From Roseinatronobacter monicus (GTDB lineage Bacteria; Pseudomonadota; Alphaproteobacteria; Rhodobacterales; Rhodobacteraceae): a DNA stretch of 64,000 bases. Location: contig NZ_VFPT01000001.1 in assembly GCF_006716865.1 (NCBI RefSeq), positions 2,599,001 through 2,663,000 on the forward strand. The letters are read 5' to 3'. Under the pieces are notes generated by a model. It saw only the letters and a list, made by a program, of their open reading frames with translations, was not told where the DNA came from and ran no database searches. This document shows positions 9,172 through 17,705 of this stretch, piece by piece. Made by a program: the position numbers and the translations under genes. Position 1 is the first letter of the stretch. Every line of letters begins with the position of its first letter.

Positions 9172-9207
9172 GCCCGCACCCTGTTCGTATAGGGTGCGGG
9201 CTTTTTT
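9172..9207 (+). terminator. Intrinsic terminator/attenuator between dctP and dctQ
   Basis: Perfect 11-bp GC-rich stem (9172-9182 with 9191-9201), 8-base loop, then six T residues. This is a textbook Rho-independent terminator. It lies inside the operon, 18 bp before the dctQ start, so it must leak. It should lower permease mRNA relative to receptor mRNA. Confidence 0.88.
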
Positions 9208-9225
9208 CATGCAAAGGCGGGGCCG

Positions 9226-9714
9226 ATGATCCGACTGATCCTGCGTGACTTTGAAAAGATCGTCTGCGCATTGCTGTTTCTCAGCATGACCGCGCTTGGT
9301 TTTGTCAATGTCGTGGTCCGCTATGGGACCAACCTGTCCTTTGCTGCGACCGAAGAGTTGCTGGTCAACGGTTTCTTGCTGCTCACAGTCTTTGGTGCCG
9401 CACTGGCCGCACGCAGGGGCGAGCATCTGGCGGTGACTATGGTGCATGACTTGCTGCCGCGCCCGCTCTGGCTGCCGGTATTTCTGATCTCTGTCGCCCT
9501 GTCGGTCAGCTTGCTGGCCTTTTCGGCGTGGTTCTCATGGGAAGCCATGATGAACATTCGCCGCGTCGGAATGCGCTCTTATGGGCTGGGGCTGCCCGCG
9601 TGGTATTATCAGGCGGCGCTGCCCTTTGGCTTCGGGCTTATCATCATACGGTATCTGCAATATTCATGGGAAGCGCTGCGCGCAGGCCCGAACCGGATCG
9701 TACCGCATGTTTGA
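9226..9714 (+). CDS. TRAP transporter small permease (DctQ type)
   Basis: 162-residue membrane protein with four predicted helices (about residues 12-32, 45-65, 85-105, 125-145). It has the DctQ-family segments VVVRYGTNLSFAATEEL and ARRGEHLAVTMV. It stabilises the large permease and is needed for transport. The stop overlaps the start of the DctM gene by 8 bases. Confidence 0.93.
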   Translation: MIRLILRDFEKIVCALLFLSMTALGFVNVVVRYGTNLSFAATEELLVNGFLLLTVFGAALAARRGEHLAVTMVHDLLPRPLWLPVFLISVALSVSLLAFSAWFSWEAMMNIRRVGMRSYGLGLPAWYYQAALPFGFGLIIIRYLQYSWEALRAGPNRIVPHV

Positions 9715-11041
9715 AATGATTGGCATCACTTCGGCGGGCACGCAGATGATCGTCGTCTTCTTCGTGCTGATGGCGCTGCGTGTGCCTGTGGCCTTTGCAC
9801 TGGGGCTGTCCGCACTTTACGCCATGTGGAAGATCGGCTTCGGGCTGGAATTGGCGGGCGATCTGATTGCCACGGGCATCACCAAATTCTCGCTGCTGGC
9901 AATTCCGTTCTTTATCCTTGCTGGCGTGCTGATGGGCAGTCTTGGCATTGCCGAGCGCATGATCCGGTTCTTTCGTGTTGCGGTTGGTGGATTGCCGGGG
10001 GGCATGGGCATTGTCGGCACAGTCGTGTGCCTGTTCTGGGGGGCGGTCAGCGGGTCCGGCCCTGCCTCCGTGGCGGCCATTGGCCCGATGATCATCAAAG
10101 GCATGGAAGAAGACGGCTATGACCGCGCCTTTGCCGCAGGGCTGGTGGTTACAGGGGCGGCGTTTTCCATCGTCATACCCCCTTCCATCGGGCTGGTAAT
10201 TTACGGGGTGATTGCCGAAACCTCGATCTCGCGGCTGTTTATTGCGGCAATCATACCGGGTGTATTCATGGCGCTGACGATGATCGCCGTGCTGCCCTTC
10301 GCGCGCCGTCATGCGGCCCCTGCTGGCAGTCCCAGCCTGCAAACTCTCAGCCCCGACCCCTATGCCGGAATGCCGCGCGGACGCGCGCTCTGGCAGTCGT
10401 TTCGCCACAGCTTTTGGGGGTTGATGACGCCCGTGGTCATTCTGGGCGGCATCTATTCCGGCATCTTCACGCCCACCGAGGCCGCGATTGTTGCCACTGT
10501 TTATGCACTCGGCGTGGGCGGGCTGGCATACCGCACCCTGACACTTGCGCGGCTGTATGATGCACTGGGCACGGCGGCGGCCTCGTCCGCCGTGGTGATG
10601 CTGATTGTCGCCTATGCCAGCCTGTTTGGCTGGGTGGTCACAGTCGATGATCTGGTGCGCAGCTATTCCGGCGCGCTGCTGGGCCTGAGCGATCAGGCAT
10701 GGGTCATCTTGCTGGTCATCATGGTGATCTTGCTGATTGCAGGCATGTTCATGGACCCGGTGACGGTGATGTTCATCGCCCTGCCCATCTTTCTGCCGGT
10801 CGCGCGGGAAATGGGCTGGGACCCGGTCTGGTTCGGGGTGCTGGTGATGGTCAATCTGGCAATCGGGCTGATTACGCCGCCCGTGGGGATCAACCTTTAT
10901 GTCGCCGCCAATGTCACGCGGCTGAGCATCGAGCGGGTCGCGCGCGGCACCATGCCGTTTCTGCTGGCCTCTCTGGTCGGGATTATCGTTGTCGCCGCCG
11001 TACCGCAAATGTCGCAAGTGCTGGTGAATTGGTTGCGCTAG
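9707..11041 (+). CDS. TRAP transporter large permease (DctM type)
   Basis: Complete large permease of 444 residues with the full set of hydrophobic helices and conserved loops (FFILAGVLMGSLGIAERM, then SGSGPASVAAIGPM, IPPSIGLVIYGVIAETS, FTPTEAAIVATVYAL, LITPPVGINLYV). I chose ATG 9707, inside the end of dctQ, because the longer reading frame from 9581 starts with dctQ-antiphase sequence that has no membrane character. The substrate is unknown. Linkage to an SDR downstream and to an acyl-CoA ligase/thiolase operon upstream suggests a hydroxy- or keto-acid. Confidence 0.95.
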   Translation: MFEMIGITSAGTQMIVVFFVLMALRVPVAFALGLSALYAMWKIGFGLELAGDLIATGITKFSLLAIPFFILAGVLMGSLGIAERMIRFFRVAVGGLPGGMGIVGTVVCLFWGAVSGSGPASVAAIGPMIIKGMEEDGYDRAFAAGLVVTGAAFSIVIPPSIGLVIYGVIAETSISRLFIAAIIPGVFMALTMIAVLPFARRHAAPAGSPSLQTLSPDPYAGMPRGRALWQSFRHSFWGLMTPVVILGGIYSGIFTPTEAAIVATVYALGVGGLAYRTLTLARLYDALGTAAASSAVVMLIVAYASLFGWVVTVDDLVRSYSGALLGLSDQAWVILLVIMVILLIAGMFMDPVTVMFIALPIFLPVAREMGWDPVWFGVLVMVNLAIGLITPPVGINLYVAANVTRLSIERVARGTMPFLLASLVGIIVVAAVPQMSQVLVNWLR

Positions 11042-11054
11042 AGAAGGAAACCCC

Positions 11055-11804
11055 ATGAGAACCGCGATAGTAACAGGGGCCGCGCGCGGCATCGGGCTGG
11101 CCACCACCAAGCTTTTTCTGGCCGGGGGCTGGCGCGTGATGATGATCGACCGTGACGCCCCCGCCCTGATGGACGCCGCACAAGGGCTGGAACACGCGCG
11201 GCCCATTATCTGCGATGTCTCTATCCCCGAGCAGGTCAACGCTATGGCAGCAGAAGTGAGCGCGTCATTCGGGCAGGTGGACGCGTTGGTCAACAATGCC
11301 GGCGTGGCAGATTTCCGCCCCCTGCAAGACACCGATTTGGCCACATGGCGCGAGGTGATGGCCACCAATCTGGATGGCGTCTTTCTGACCAGTCAGGCCG
11401 TTATTCCGCATCTGAAGGCAGCGCGCGGCGCGATCGTCAACATCGCCTCTATCTCTGGCCTGCGCGCCAGCACCCTGCGCGTGGCCTATGGCACATCTAA
11501 AGCGGCGGTTATTCACCTGACCCGTCAACAGGCGGCGGAACTTGGTGAATGGGGCGTGCGCGCCAATTGCGTGGCCCCCGGCCCTGTCGATACCAAACTA
11601 GCGCTGGCTGTGCATTCCCCCGAAATCCGCGCCGCCTATCACGACGCCATCCCCCTGAACCGCTACGGAACAGAGCGCGAGATTGCCGAAGTCATCGTGT
11701 TCCTGTGTTCGGACAAGGCCAGCTATGTGACAGGTCAGGTGATCGCCGCAGATGGCGGCTTTGACGCGGTGGGCGTGGGTCTGCCTGCGTTGCGCGCGCC
11801 CTGA
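11055..11804 (+). CDS. Short-chain dehydrogenase/reductase (SDR)
   Basis: Classical SDR, 249 residues. It has the cofactor motif TGAARGIG at residues 7-14, the NNAG motif, the catalytic YGTSKAAV (YxxxK), and the C-terminal pattern SYVTGQVIAADGGF. An NAD(P)-dependent alcohol/ketone oxidoreductase is expected. It lies 13 bp after dctM and ends the TRAP operon, so it probably acts on the transported compound or its first product. Confidence 0.92.
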   Translation: MRTAIVTGAARGIGLATTKLFLAGGWRVMMIDRDAPALMDAAQGLEHARPIICDVSIPEQVNAMAAEVSASFGQVDALVNNAGVADFRPLQDTDLATWREVMATNLDGVFLTSQAVIPHLKAARGAIVNIASISGLRASTLRVAYGTSKAAVIHLTRQQAAELGEWGVRANCVAPGPVDTKLALAVHSPEIRAAYHDAIPLNRYGTEREIAEVIVFLCSDKASYVTGQVIAADGGFDAVGVGLPALRAP

Positions 11805-12045
11805 CCTTCGGGGCAGCCCGTCCGCATTCCAGATATGCAAGCGCCCCCTCAAAACAGACGGGGCAACGCCCGCAACAGCGCGCTATCTTGCACAGCATAG
11901 CGCCCATGGCGGGCACCTGATCCACTGAAAACATTGCCCTTCCCGGCTTTCACGCCACCCCCACCGGAGCCGGATCATGGGCCGATCCCTATGCGTCCAG
12001 GGGGCCGCAAGGGTGTTGTCTGTGCTGACACATAAAGGAGAAGAC

Positions 12046-12840
12046 ATGCGACATCTGAACAGGTTGGCACTTGTCATCGCGCTTGCGCTTGGCGCAGCAC
12101 ATCCCATCGCGGCGCAGGAGTTCGGCGAACGCTATGACCGCCTGAAATCCGAGGCCGCACAGGGCGACAGCGATGCCGCCTATGAGTTGGGCGTCCTGTA
12201 TTACCTTGGCCATCGCACCCAACAAGGCGGGCCAGAACGCGACACCGAACGCGGCGTTGCCTTGTTCCGCCCCCTTGCCGAAAGCGGTGATCCGCGCGCG
12301 CAATGGCGTCTGGCTTCGGCATATGAAATGGGCTCAGGGGTCGAGCGCGACGCCGAAATGGCGTACAGCTTGTATCAGCAAGCAGCCGGGCAGGGCTTCC
12401 TGCTGGCCAAGCAAAATCTGGGCAAACTGTATCTCGATGGCCGTGGCACGGAACATGACGCAGACAAAGCCTATGAGCTGTTGCGCGAAGCGGCAGAAGG
12501 GGATCAGCAGCGCGCCATGGTTGATCTGGCGCGCATGTATCAGGATCAAGACCTTGGGCCGGAATATGACCCCGCCCGCGCTGTCCACTGGTTCCGTATC
12601 GCAGCAGAGAAGAACAATTCAAATGGCGTGCGTGGTCTGTCCGAAGCGTATCTTCATGGACATGGCGTCGAGCAGGACAGCATAGAGGCCTTGCGCGTCT
12701 ATGTTGACTATGAAGAGCGTACGGGGCGCGCTCAGACAACTGCACTTTTGCGCATCCTGTCACAGATGTCCGAAGAAGATCGCGCGCGGGCTGACGAAGT
12801 TGCCGAGGCTGAAAACTGGCTGGGAACCGACCCGGACTAG
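12046..12840 (+). CDS. Exported Sel1-repeat (TPR-like) protein
   Basis: 264 residues. A signal peptide (about residues 1-20, ending AHPIAAQ) is followed by at least four Sel1-type repeats of about 36 residues with the usual pattern (A-x-Y-x-L-G-x-x-Y, then A-x-x-x-Y-x-x-A-A-x-x-G). Sel1 repeats form helical solenoids for protein binding, so a periplasmic scaffold or adaptor role is expected. The ATG has a strong upstream AAGGAG (12035-12040). It is a single gene, convergent with the B12-type sensor gene after it; no partner is visible. Confidence 0.85.
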   Translation: MRHLNRLALVIALALGAAHPIAAQEFGERYDRLKSEAAQGDSDAAYELGVLYYLGHRTQQGGPERDTERGVALFRPLAESGDPRAQWRLASAYEMGSGVERDAEMAYSLYQQAAGQGFLLAKQNLGKLYLDGRGTEHDADKAYELLREAAEGDQQRAMVDLARMYQDQDLGPEYDPARAVHWFRIAAEKNNSNGVRGLSEAYLHGHGVEQDSIEALRVYVDYEERTGRAQTTALLRILSQMSEEDRARADEVAEAENWLGTDPD

Positions 12841-12868
12841 CGCCCGACAGCGCCATGCAAGGACAGCT

Positions 12869-13807
12869 TCAAGCAGTGGCCTCAAGCGACAGAATGCGGC
12901 TGAGGTCGGATTGCGCCTGCTCGGCATTGGTGATGACCAGATCAAGATCGACAAGCGTGCGCAGCGTGTCCTCGTCTGTGTCATCGCCACCGGCAACAGC
13001 AATGATGATCGTCGGCAAGGCCAGCCTCAACGCGATCACCAACCGCACCAATGGATCAAGCCCCATCGGACTGCTCAGCGACAAGCCGATCACTGCGGGC
13101 CGGTTGGCGCTGACACAGTCGACCAATTCCGCATGGCTGCGGTCCAGTTGCAGACTGATTTCCCAGCCTGCATCGCGGAACACCTCTGCGGCGACACTGA
13201 CGCCAAGGGTATGCTGCTCTCCGGGAACATTCGCAAAGACTGCATACTTTCTTGGGTTAGGGTCCACATATTCGGCATCACGGCTGGCACCAACACTGCG
13301 CACAACGGCATAGAGTTTGCCCACCGCCAATGTCACTTGCAGATAAGTCACCTCATCCGCGTCCCATCGGTCGCCCAGCTGGCGCGACGCGGCGGCGATA
13401 TAGCCATACAGGTCGCCACGTTCTGCAACGACAGGGGACAGGCTTTCTTCCAGAAAGCGCAGTGCAATGGATGCGTCGGGCGCAAGCAGGATGTCACAAA
13501 ATGTATTGACCAGTTCCGGGTTGGTCACGGCGGGTGGCAGGGCTGCGACGCGCCCGTTCAGCACATCGCGTTTTTCCGCCAGCCGCTCGACCACCTCTCG
13601 CGCAAGCCGCTCGACTGCGTCTGGCGGAAGCTTCCGGCGCTTCGCATCAAACAGGCTTTGCGTCCGCGTATAGAGCGCAGGATTGATATCGAAGCTGTGC
13701 CTTGATTCCATAATCTGTCCCCCCAGATCCGTAAGCATACTCATAACGACCCCGTTTCGTAAAGTATGCAGTTGCATATCGCGGAGATCCCTTGAGGAGA
13801 ACGTCAT
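12869..13807 (-). CDS. B12-binding-domain sensor/regulator (PpaA/AerR or SCHIC-like)
   Basis: 312 residues. The middle part (about 95-172) resembles the helical cap that precedes B12-binding domains. The C-terminal part (about 185-310) is a Rossmann-like B12-binding fold with VPGEQHTLGVSVAAEVF. This carries a His (residue 199) in an E-x-H-x-x-G setting rather than the classical D-x-H-x-x-G. That variant is known in light/redox sensors of the AerR/PpaA and SCHIC type, which bind cobalamin or heme. No DNA-binding or kinase domain is visible, so it probably acts by binding a partner. The true start is uncertain (ATG at 13807, 13744 or 13738). No photosynthesis genes are near. Confidence 0.72.
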   Translation of the reverse strand: MTFSSRDLRDMQLHTLRNGVVMSMLTDLGGQIMESRHSFDINPALYTRTQSLFDAKRRKLPPDAVERLAREVVERLAEKRDVLNGRVAALPPAVTNPELVNTFCDILLAPDASIALRFLEESLSPVVAERGDLYGYIAAASRQLGDRWDADEVTYLQVTLAVGKLYAVVRSVGASRDAEYVDPNPRKYAVFANVPGEQHTLGVSVAAEVFRDAGWEISLQLDRSHAELVDCVSANRPAVIGLSLSSPMGLDPLVRLVIALRLALPTIIIAVAGGDDTDEDTLRTLVDLDLVITNAEQAQSDLSRILSLEATA

Positions 13808-13849
13808 AGCGCGAAAACGCGGATTGCCTACCCCTAGAGGGTATCTGCG

Positions 13850-14827
13850 TCACAAATTCTTTGTCGAAGGTCCGTAGGTCCGCGCTTCCATCGGCACCGC
13901 CGCGATGGCCGCGCGCAATCGCTGCAACAAGGACGCCTCGGCGCGGTTCAGCACGGCCTTGGGGTTCCAGACCAGATGCACATCAATGGCGGGCGGGTCA
14001 TCATAGGGCGGCAGGCGCCACAGCAGGCCATCGCGCACATCCCGCGCCACGACATGCAAGGGCAGCGGCCCAATCCCCAAGCCCGCAATGACCATGCGCC
14101 GCACCTCTTCCAGATGGCTGGAGGTGCCGATAATCTTCTCGCTCAGCTCCGATTCAGCGCGCAGCAGGGTCACGGATCGCAGCGCGTCATGCAGTCTGTC
14201 TGTCTCAAAACTGACAGCAGACTGCCCGGCAAGGTCGGTCTTTTGCAGGTTCTCTCGTCCGAAAAGCGGGTGTGACGGGCCGCAAAACAGCCCGAAGAAT
14301 TCGCGGTACAGGCGCATATATTCCAGCTTGGGGTCGCGCCGATGGACCAGACATACAGCCAGCGACGCAGTGCGCGCAGACACGCTGGCCAGCGCCTCTG
14401 ACGATCCAAGCACACTCAGTGACAGGGTTGCGCGCGGGTGCTGGGCGTGAAATTCCGCCAAGACCTGATCAAAAACCGGGCAGACCACATGGCTGGCAAC
14501 AGCCAGTCGCACATGGCCCGTCACCTCATCCGTCACATCGCGCATCAGGGTCGACAGGCGGTAAACCGCGCCATGTATCTCCAACGCTTCACGGTAGAGA
14601 ACTGCGCCCGCGCGGGTCAGCTCGAACCGCCCCGGCGCGCGGTCAATCAGGCGCTTGCCGATCCGGTCTTCTAGTCTTTTCAGGGCAGTAGATACGGATG
14701 GCTGGGTCAGATGCAAACGCCGCGCAGCGTCGCTGATCGAGCGGGATTGCGCGATGACGACAAAACTGCGCAGCAGGTTCCAGTCCAGATCACGGGTCAT
14801 CCGATCTGCGGTGCCAGTCTCGGCCAT
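13850..14827 (-). CDS. LysR family transcriptional regulator
   Basis: 325 residues. The N-terminal winged helix (about residues 15-75: LLRSFVVIAQSRSISDAARR, then LTQPSVSTALKRLEDRIGKRL) is followed by the periplasmic-binding type 2 effector domain. It points away from the polyamine-type ABC operon that starts at 15998, which is the normal arrangement of a LysR gene and its target. The IS1595-family element now separates the two. The original gap would have been about 110 bp, the usual size for a shared LysR promoter region. The inducer is unknown. Confidence 0.92.
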   Translation of the reverse strand: MAETGTADRMTRDLDWNLLRSFVVIAQSRSISDAARRLHLTQPSVSTALKRLEDRIGKRLIDRAPGRFELTRAGAVLYREALEIHGAVYRLSTLMRDVTDEVTGHVRLAVASHVVCPVFDQVLAEFHAQHPRATLSLSVLGSSEALASVSARTASLAVCLVHRRDPKLEYMRLYREFFGLFCGPSHPLFGRENLQKTDLAGQSAVSFETDRLHDALRSVTLLRAESELSEKIIGTSSHLEEVRRMVIAGLGIGPLPLHVVARDVRDGLLWRLPPYDDPPAIDVHLVWNPKAVLNRAEASLLQRLRAAIAAVPMEARTYGPSTKNL

Positions 14828-14885
14828 TGATAATACCTATAGTCATCATGCTAACTATCTATTTGCTTTATGACTGCCAGCTTTG

Positions 14886-14893
14886 CATGATAT
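14886..14893. repeat. Left target-site duplication of the IS1595-family element
   Basis: CATGATAT directly outside the left inverted repeat. It matches CATGATTT at 15946-15953 on the other side in seven of eight positions. Eight bases is the usual duplication length for this family. Confidence 0.7.
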
Positions 14894-15945
14894 GGCTCAA
14901 TTGGCGTTAATTATGCGTGCCTTGAGATAGGCAGGATTCCTGCGGCGGCGGCGAGTATCGCGCGGGGAGTTTGGTGTTTTGGAATGACTGCAAGTTGAAA
15001 CCAGCGCAGGTAGCTGTCCAAGTACTTGGTTGCGATGCCGCGATGGCGCCGCAGGAATGTCTTGAGCCGCTCATGTCGACTGTTCACGGTTTGAATGTGC
15101 AACTCCCCGCGAACACGTTGTCCTGCAGTCTGGTTGAGGCTTTCATGGCTGATGCCCATTGCTGCTGCGCAAGGCGGGTAACTGGTGCAGCCATCAGTGA
15201 CCAAGAGCGCATCAGGATCGAGAAGCGGCTGCAAAACCGCCTGCAGATGTGCGGCCGTCACTGCTGGCAAGACAGCACTTATGGTGGTGCCGGATCGGTC
15301 GGCTGCGACCAAGACCGGAACCTGCTCCTCCGACAAGCCGCGTTTGGCGGCCTTGCCGCCACGTTTACGGGCCTTACGATCAAGGTTTCGTTCACCTTTT
15401 CGGCTGCTCAGAAAGAAGGTCTCGTCGGCTTCGACGATGCCGCGCAACTTGATCGCCCCAGCCGTCACCGCCCGAAGAAAACGATGACGCCAACGAAAAG
15501 CGGTCGTGCGCGCCACCATGCAACGCTCAGCGGATACCTTTACCGTTTCGCCGTCACGTAACGAAGCAGCGAACTCTGCCCAACGGCCCTTGTGGCGCAG
15601 GCGCGCCAGCGGAGTACCGGTCAACGCGTTGAAGGTTTTGCCGCAGCCTTTGCAAAAGAACCGGGAAAGGCCACTTGCATGACCCCTGATGATAGCTCCT
15701 TCTGAAGCGCAGTGCGGGCAGATACGGTCCTCACGAACCTTTGCCTCAAGGAGATCGACCACCGCCTGCAATGACGGAGACCCAGAAAGGATCCGACTCG
15801 CCTCGGCGCGCTGGTCCGGCGAGAGGTTATCCGTCTCATTGAGCCAAACCAGAAAGATGTCGTGGTCCATATATACCCCTCCACACAGTATGTTCACTAT
15901 ATGTTCTATCGCACATGGGCACGCATAACAAACGCTAATTGAGCC
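14894..15945 (-). mobile_element. IS1595-family insertion sequence
   Basis: A 1052-bp element bounded by 28-bp inverted repeats (14894-14921 and 15918-15945, 25 of 28 identical) and an 8-bp target duplication with one mismatch. It holds one transposase gene, whose stop codon lies within the left repeat. It sits between lysR and the divergent ABC operon, leaving only 52 bp of native DNA before the operon's first start codon. Confidence 0.9.
14911..15870 (-). CDS. IS1595-family transposase
   Basis: 319 residues. An N-terminal zinc ribbon (CPHC ... CKGC, about residues 47-70) is followed by an ISXO2-like DDE domain with VEADETFF for the first acidic residue and LLVTDGCTSY for the second. I chose ATG 15870 (protein start MDHDIFLVW), since the upstream open frame extends beyond the inverted repeat. 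A purine-rich GAGGGGT precedes it. The gene looks intact. Confidence 0.9.
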   Translation of the reverse strand: MDHDIFLVWLNETDNLSPDQRAEASRILSGSPSLQAVVDLLEAKVREDRICPHCASEGAIIRGHASGLSRFFCKGCGKTFNALTGTPLARLRHKGRWAEFAASLRDGETVKVSAERCMVARTTAFRWRHRFLRAVTAGAIKLRGIVEADETFFLSSRKGERNLDRKARKRGGKAAKRGLSEEQVPVLVAADRSGTTISAVLPAVTAAHLQAVLQPLLDPDALLVTDGCTSYPPCAAAMGISHESLNQTAGQRVRGELHIQTVNSRHERLKTFLRRHRGIATKYLDSYLRWFQLAVIPKHQTPRAILAAAAGILPISRHA

Positions 15946-15953
15946 CATGATTT
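15946..15953. repeat. Right target-site duplication of the IS1595-family element
   Basis: CATGATTT, partner of CATGATAT at 14886-14893. The single difference suggests the insertion is not very recent. Confidence 0.7.
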
Positions 15954-15997
15954 TGACAAGCTGATTGAATTGCCCTCCTGTATTTCGGAACCCCCAA

Positions 15998-16864
15998 ATG
16001 TCCGTTGAAGCCCGTGAAAAGCGGCAACCTTGGATTCTGCTGTCGCCCGCATTGGCCGCAGTCACCTTGCTGTTGCTGGTGCCGCTTTTGTTCATCGTGG
16101 TCTATTCTTTCTGGCTGCGCTCGGCTGTAGGGCCAGACACTCAGGGGTTCCATCCCGACAATTGGCAACGCGCGCTGACCGACCCATTTTACCGCTACAT
16201 CTTGCTGAACACGCTGAAAATCGCGGCAATCACGACGTTCTTTTGTGCGCTTCTGGGCTATCCGGCAGCGTATTTCATCACCCGGTCCCAAGGCAACAAG
16301 CTGATCTTGCTGCTGCTTCTGATGCTGCCCTTCTGGATCAGCTACATCATCCGCACGATGAGCTGGATCAACATTCTGGGCAGTTCCGGCGCGCTGAATA
16401 CGCTGCTCATCTCGACAGGGATCACCGATTCCCCCATTCAGATGCTGTATAACGAGGCGACGGTTATTCTGGGGCTGGTGCATTTCCTGCTGCCCTTCAT
16501 GGTGCTGAACATTTATGTCAGCCTTGACGGGATCGACACCAATCTGGAAGACGCCGCCACCTCGCTGGGGGCGACCCGCTGGCAGGCGTTTACACAAGTG
16601 ACCCTGCCCCTGTCACTACCCGGACTGGCGGCAGGTGGGCTGCTGTGCTTCGTGCTGGGTGCGGGCACTTATATCACGCCGCTTATCCTTGGCGGGCCGC
16701 GCGATGCGATGTTTGCCAATCTGGTATTAGAGGCGATCATCACACAATTGAACTGGCCGATGGGGTCCGCGCTGTCGCTTCTGTTGCTGATCGTGCTGGG
16801 CGCGGTGGTTGCGGTCTACAACCGGTATCTGGGCATGTCGCAACTGACAAAGGGGCTGGGATAA
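15998..16864 (+). CDS. Polyamine-type ABC transporter permease 1 (PotB-like)
   Basis: 288-residue inner-membrane permease with six helices and the EAA loop near residues 177-195 (LEDAATSLGATRWQAF). It is the first gene of a long operon and overlaps the next permease (TAATG at 16861-16865). I chose ATG 15998 over an upstream TTG at 15965. The substrate class (spermidine/putrescine-like cation) comes from similarity of all four subunits to Pot systems, but related systems carry other amines. Confidence 0.92.
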   Translation: MSVEAREKRQPWILLSPALAAVTLLLLVPLLFIVVYSFWLRSAVGPDTQGFHPDNWQRALTDPFYRYILLNTLKIAAITTFFCALLGYPAAYFITRSQGNKLILLLLLMLPFWISYIIRTMSWINILGSSGALNTLLISTGITDSPIQMLYNEATVILGLVHFLLPFMVLNIYVSLDGIDTNLEDAATSLGATRWQAFTQVTLPLSLPGLAAGGLLCFVLGAGTYITPLILGGPRDAMFANLVLEAIITQLNWPMGSALSLLLLIVLGAVVAVYNRYLGMSQLTKGLG

Positions 16865-17667
16865 TGGGCGGGAGCGGAAAAATGGGTTGGTCCTTCATTC
16901 GCGCCTATACGATTCTGGTCTATCTGTTCATGTTCCTGCCTGTGGCCGTGGTGGTGCTGCTGTCGTTCAACCAAAACCAGTTTGGCAGTTTTCCCATGAC
17001 CGGCTTTTCCTTTCGCTGGTTCGAGGCGCTGTGGAACAATGACGCCGTGATGCGCGCCTTTCGAACCTCGCTGATCCTTGGCCTTCTGACTGCGGCGATT
17101 TCCACCACATTGGGCGTGTTAGCCAGCCTTGCGCTGGTGCGCTATGCGGTGCCGGGCAAGAACCTGATCACCACGATCCTGATTGCCCCCATTCTGGTGC
17201 CCGAAGTGGTGCTGGCGGTGGCGTTGTTGCTGTTCCTGAACTGGCTGGGCATCGGCAAAAGCTTTGCATTGCTGCTGGCAGGGCATGTCATCTTTACCCT
17301 GCCCTTCGTCATATTGGTGGTGCAGGCGCGGCTGGTCAGCATCCGCCGCGATGTGGAAGAGGCCGCGCTCAGCCTTGGCGCGTCGCCCATGCAGACTTTT
17401 TTCTCGATCACGCTGCCGCTGCTGATGCCTGCTGTCGCGGCCGGCGCGCTGTTTGCCTTCACCATTTCCTTCGATGACATCACCGGCACGCTGTTCTGGA
17501 AACCCGGCGGGGTGGAAACCGTGCCAACGCAGATTTTCTCGATGCTGCGCAATTCGATCAGCCCCGAAATCAACGCGCTTGGCACGGTCATGATCGTCAT
17601 GACCGTGGGCCTTCCGCTGCTGGGTGCCGCGATTGCCCGAAGATTAGCCACCAAACGCGGCATGTAA
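16864..17667 (+). CDS. Polyamine-type ABC transporter permease 2 (PotC-like)
   Basis: 267 residues, six membrane helices, EAA loop VEEAALSLGASPMQTF near residue 165, and the PotC-type C-terminal segment SFDDITGTLFW. It pairs with the preceding permease; the start overlaps its stop codon. Confidence 0.92.
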   Translation: MGGSGKMGWSFIRAYTILVYLFMFLPVAVVVLLSFNQNQFGSFPMTGFSFRWFEALWNNDAVMRAFRTSLILGLLTAAISTTLGVLASLALVRYAVPGKNLITTILIAPILVPEVVLAVALLLFLNWLGIGKSFALLLAGHVIFTLPFVILVVQARLVSIRRDVEEAALSLGASPMQTFFSITLPLLMPAVAAGALFAFTISFDDITGTLFWKPGGVETVPTQIFSMLRNSISPEINALGTVMIVMTVGLPLLGAAIARRLATKRGM

Positions 17668-17705
17668 GAACCGCGCCAACCCCAACCAACAAGGAGATAC
17701 AAGAC

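Noticed and set aside
9644..11368. 574-codon minus-strand open frame across dctM and the SDR
   Set aside because: It spans two well-supported genes and reads as basic, repetitive sequence without domains.
12869..13807. Part of a photosynthesis gene cluster
   Set aside because: No puf, bch or crt genes on either side.
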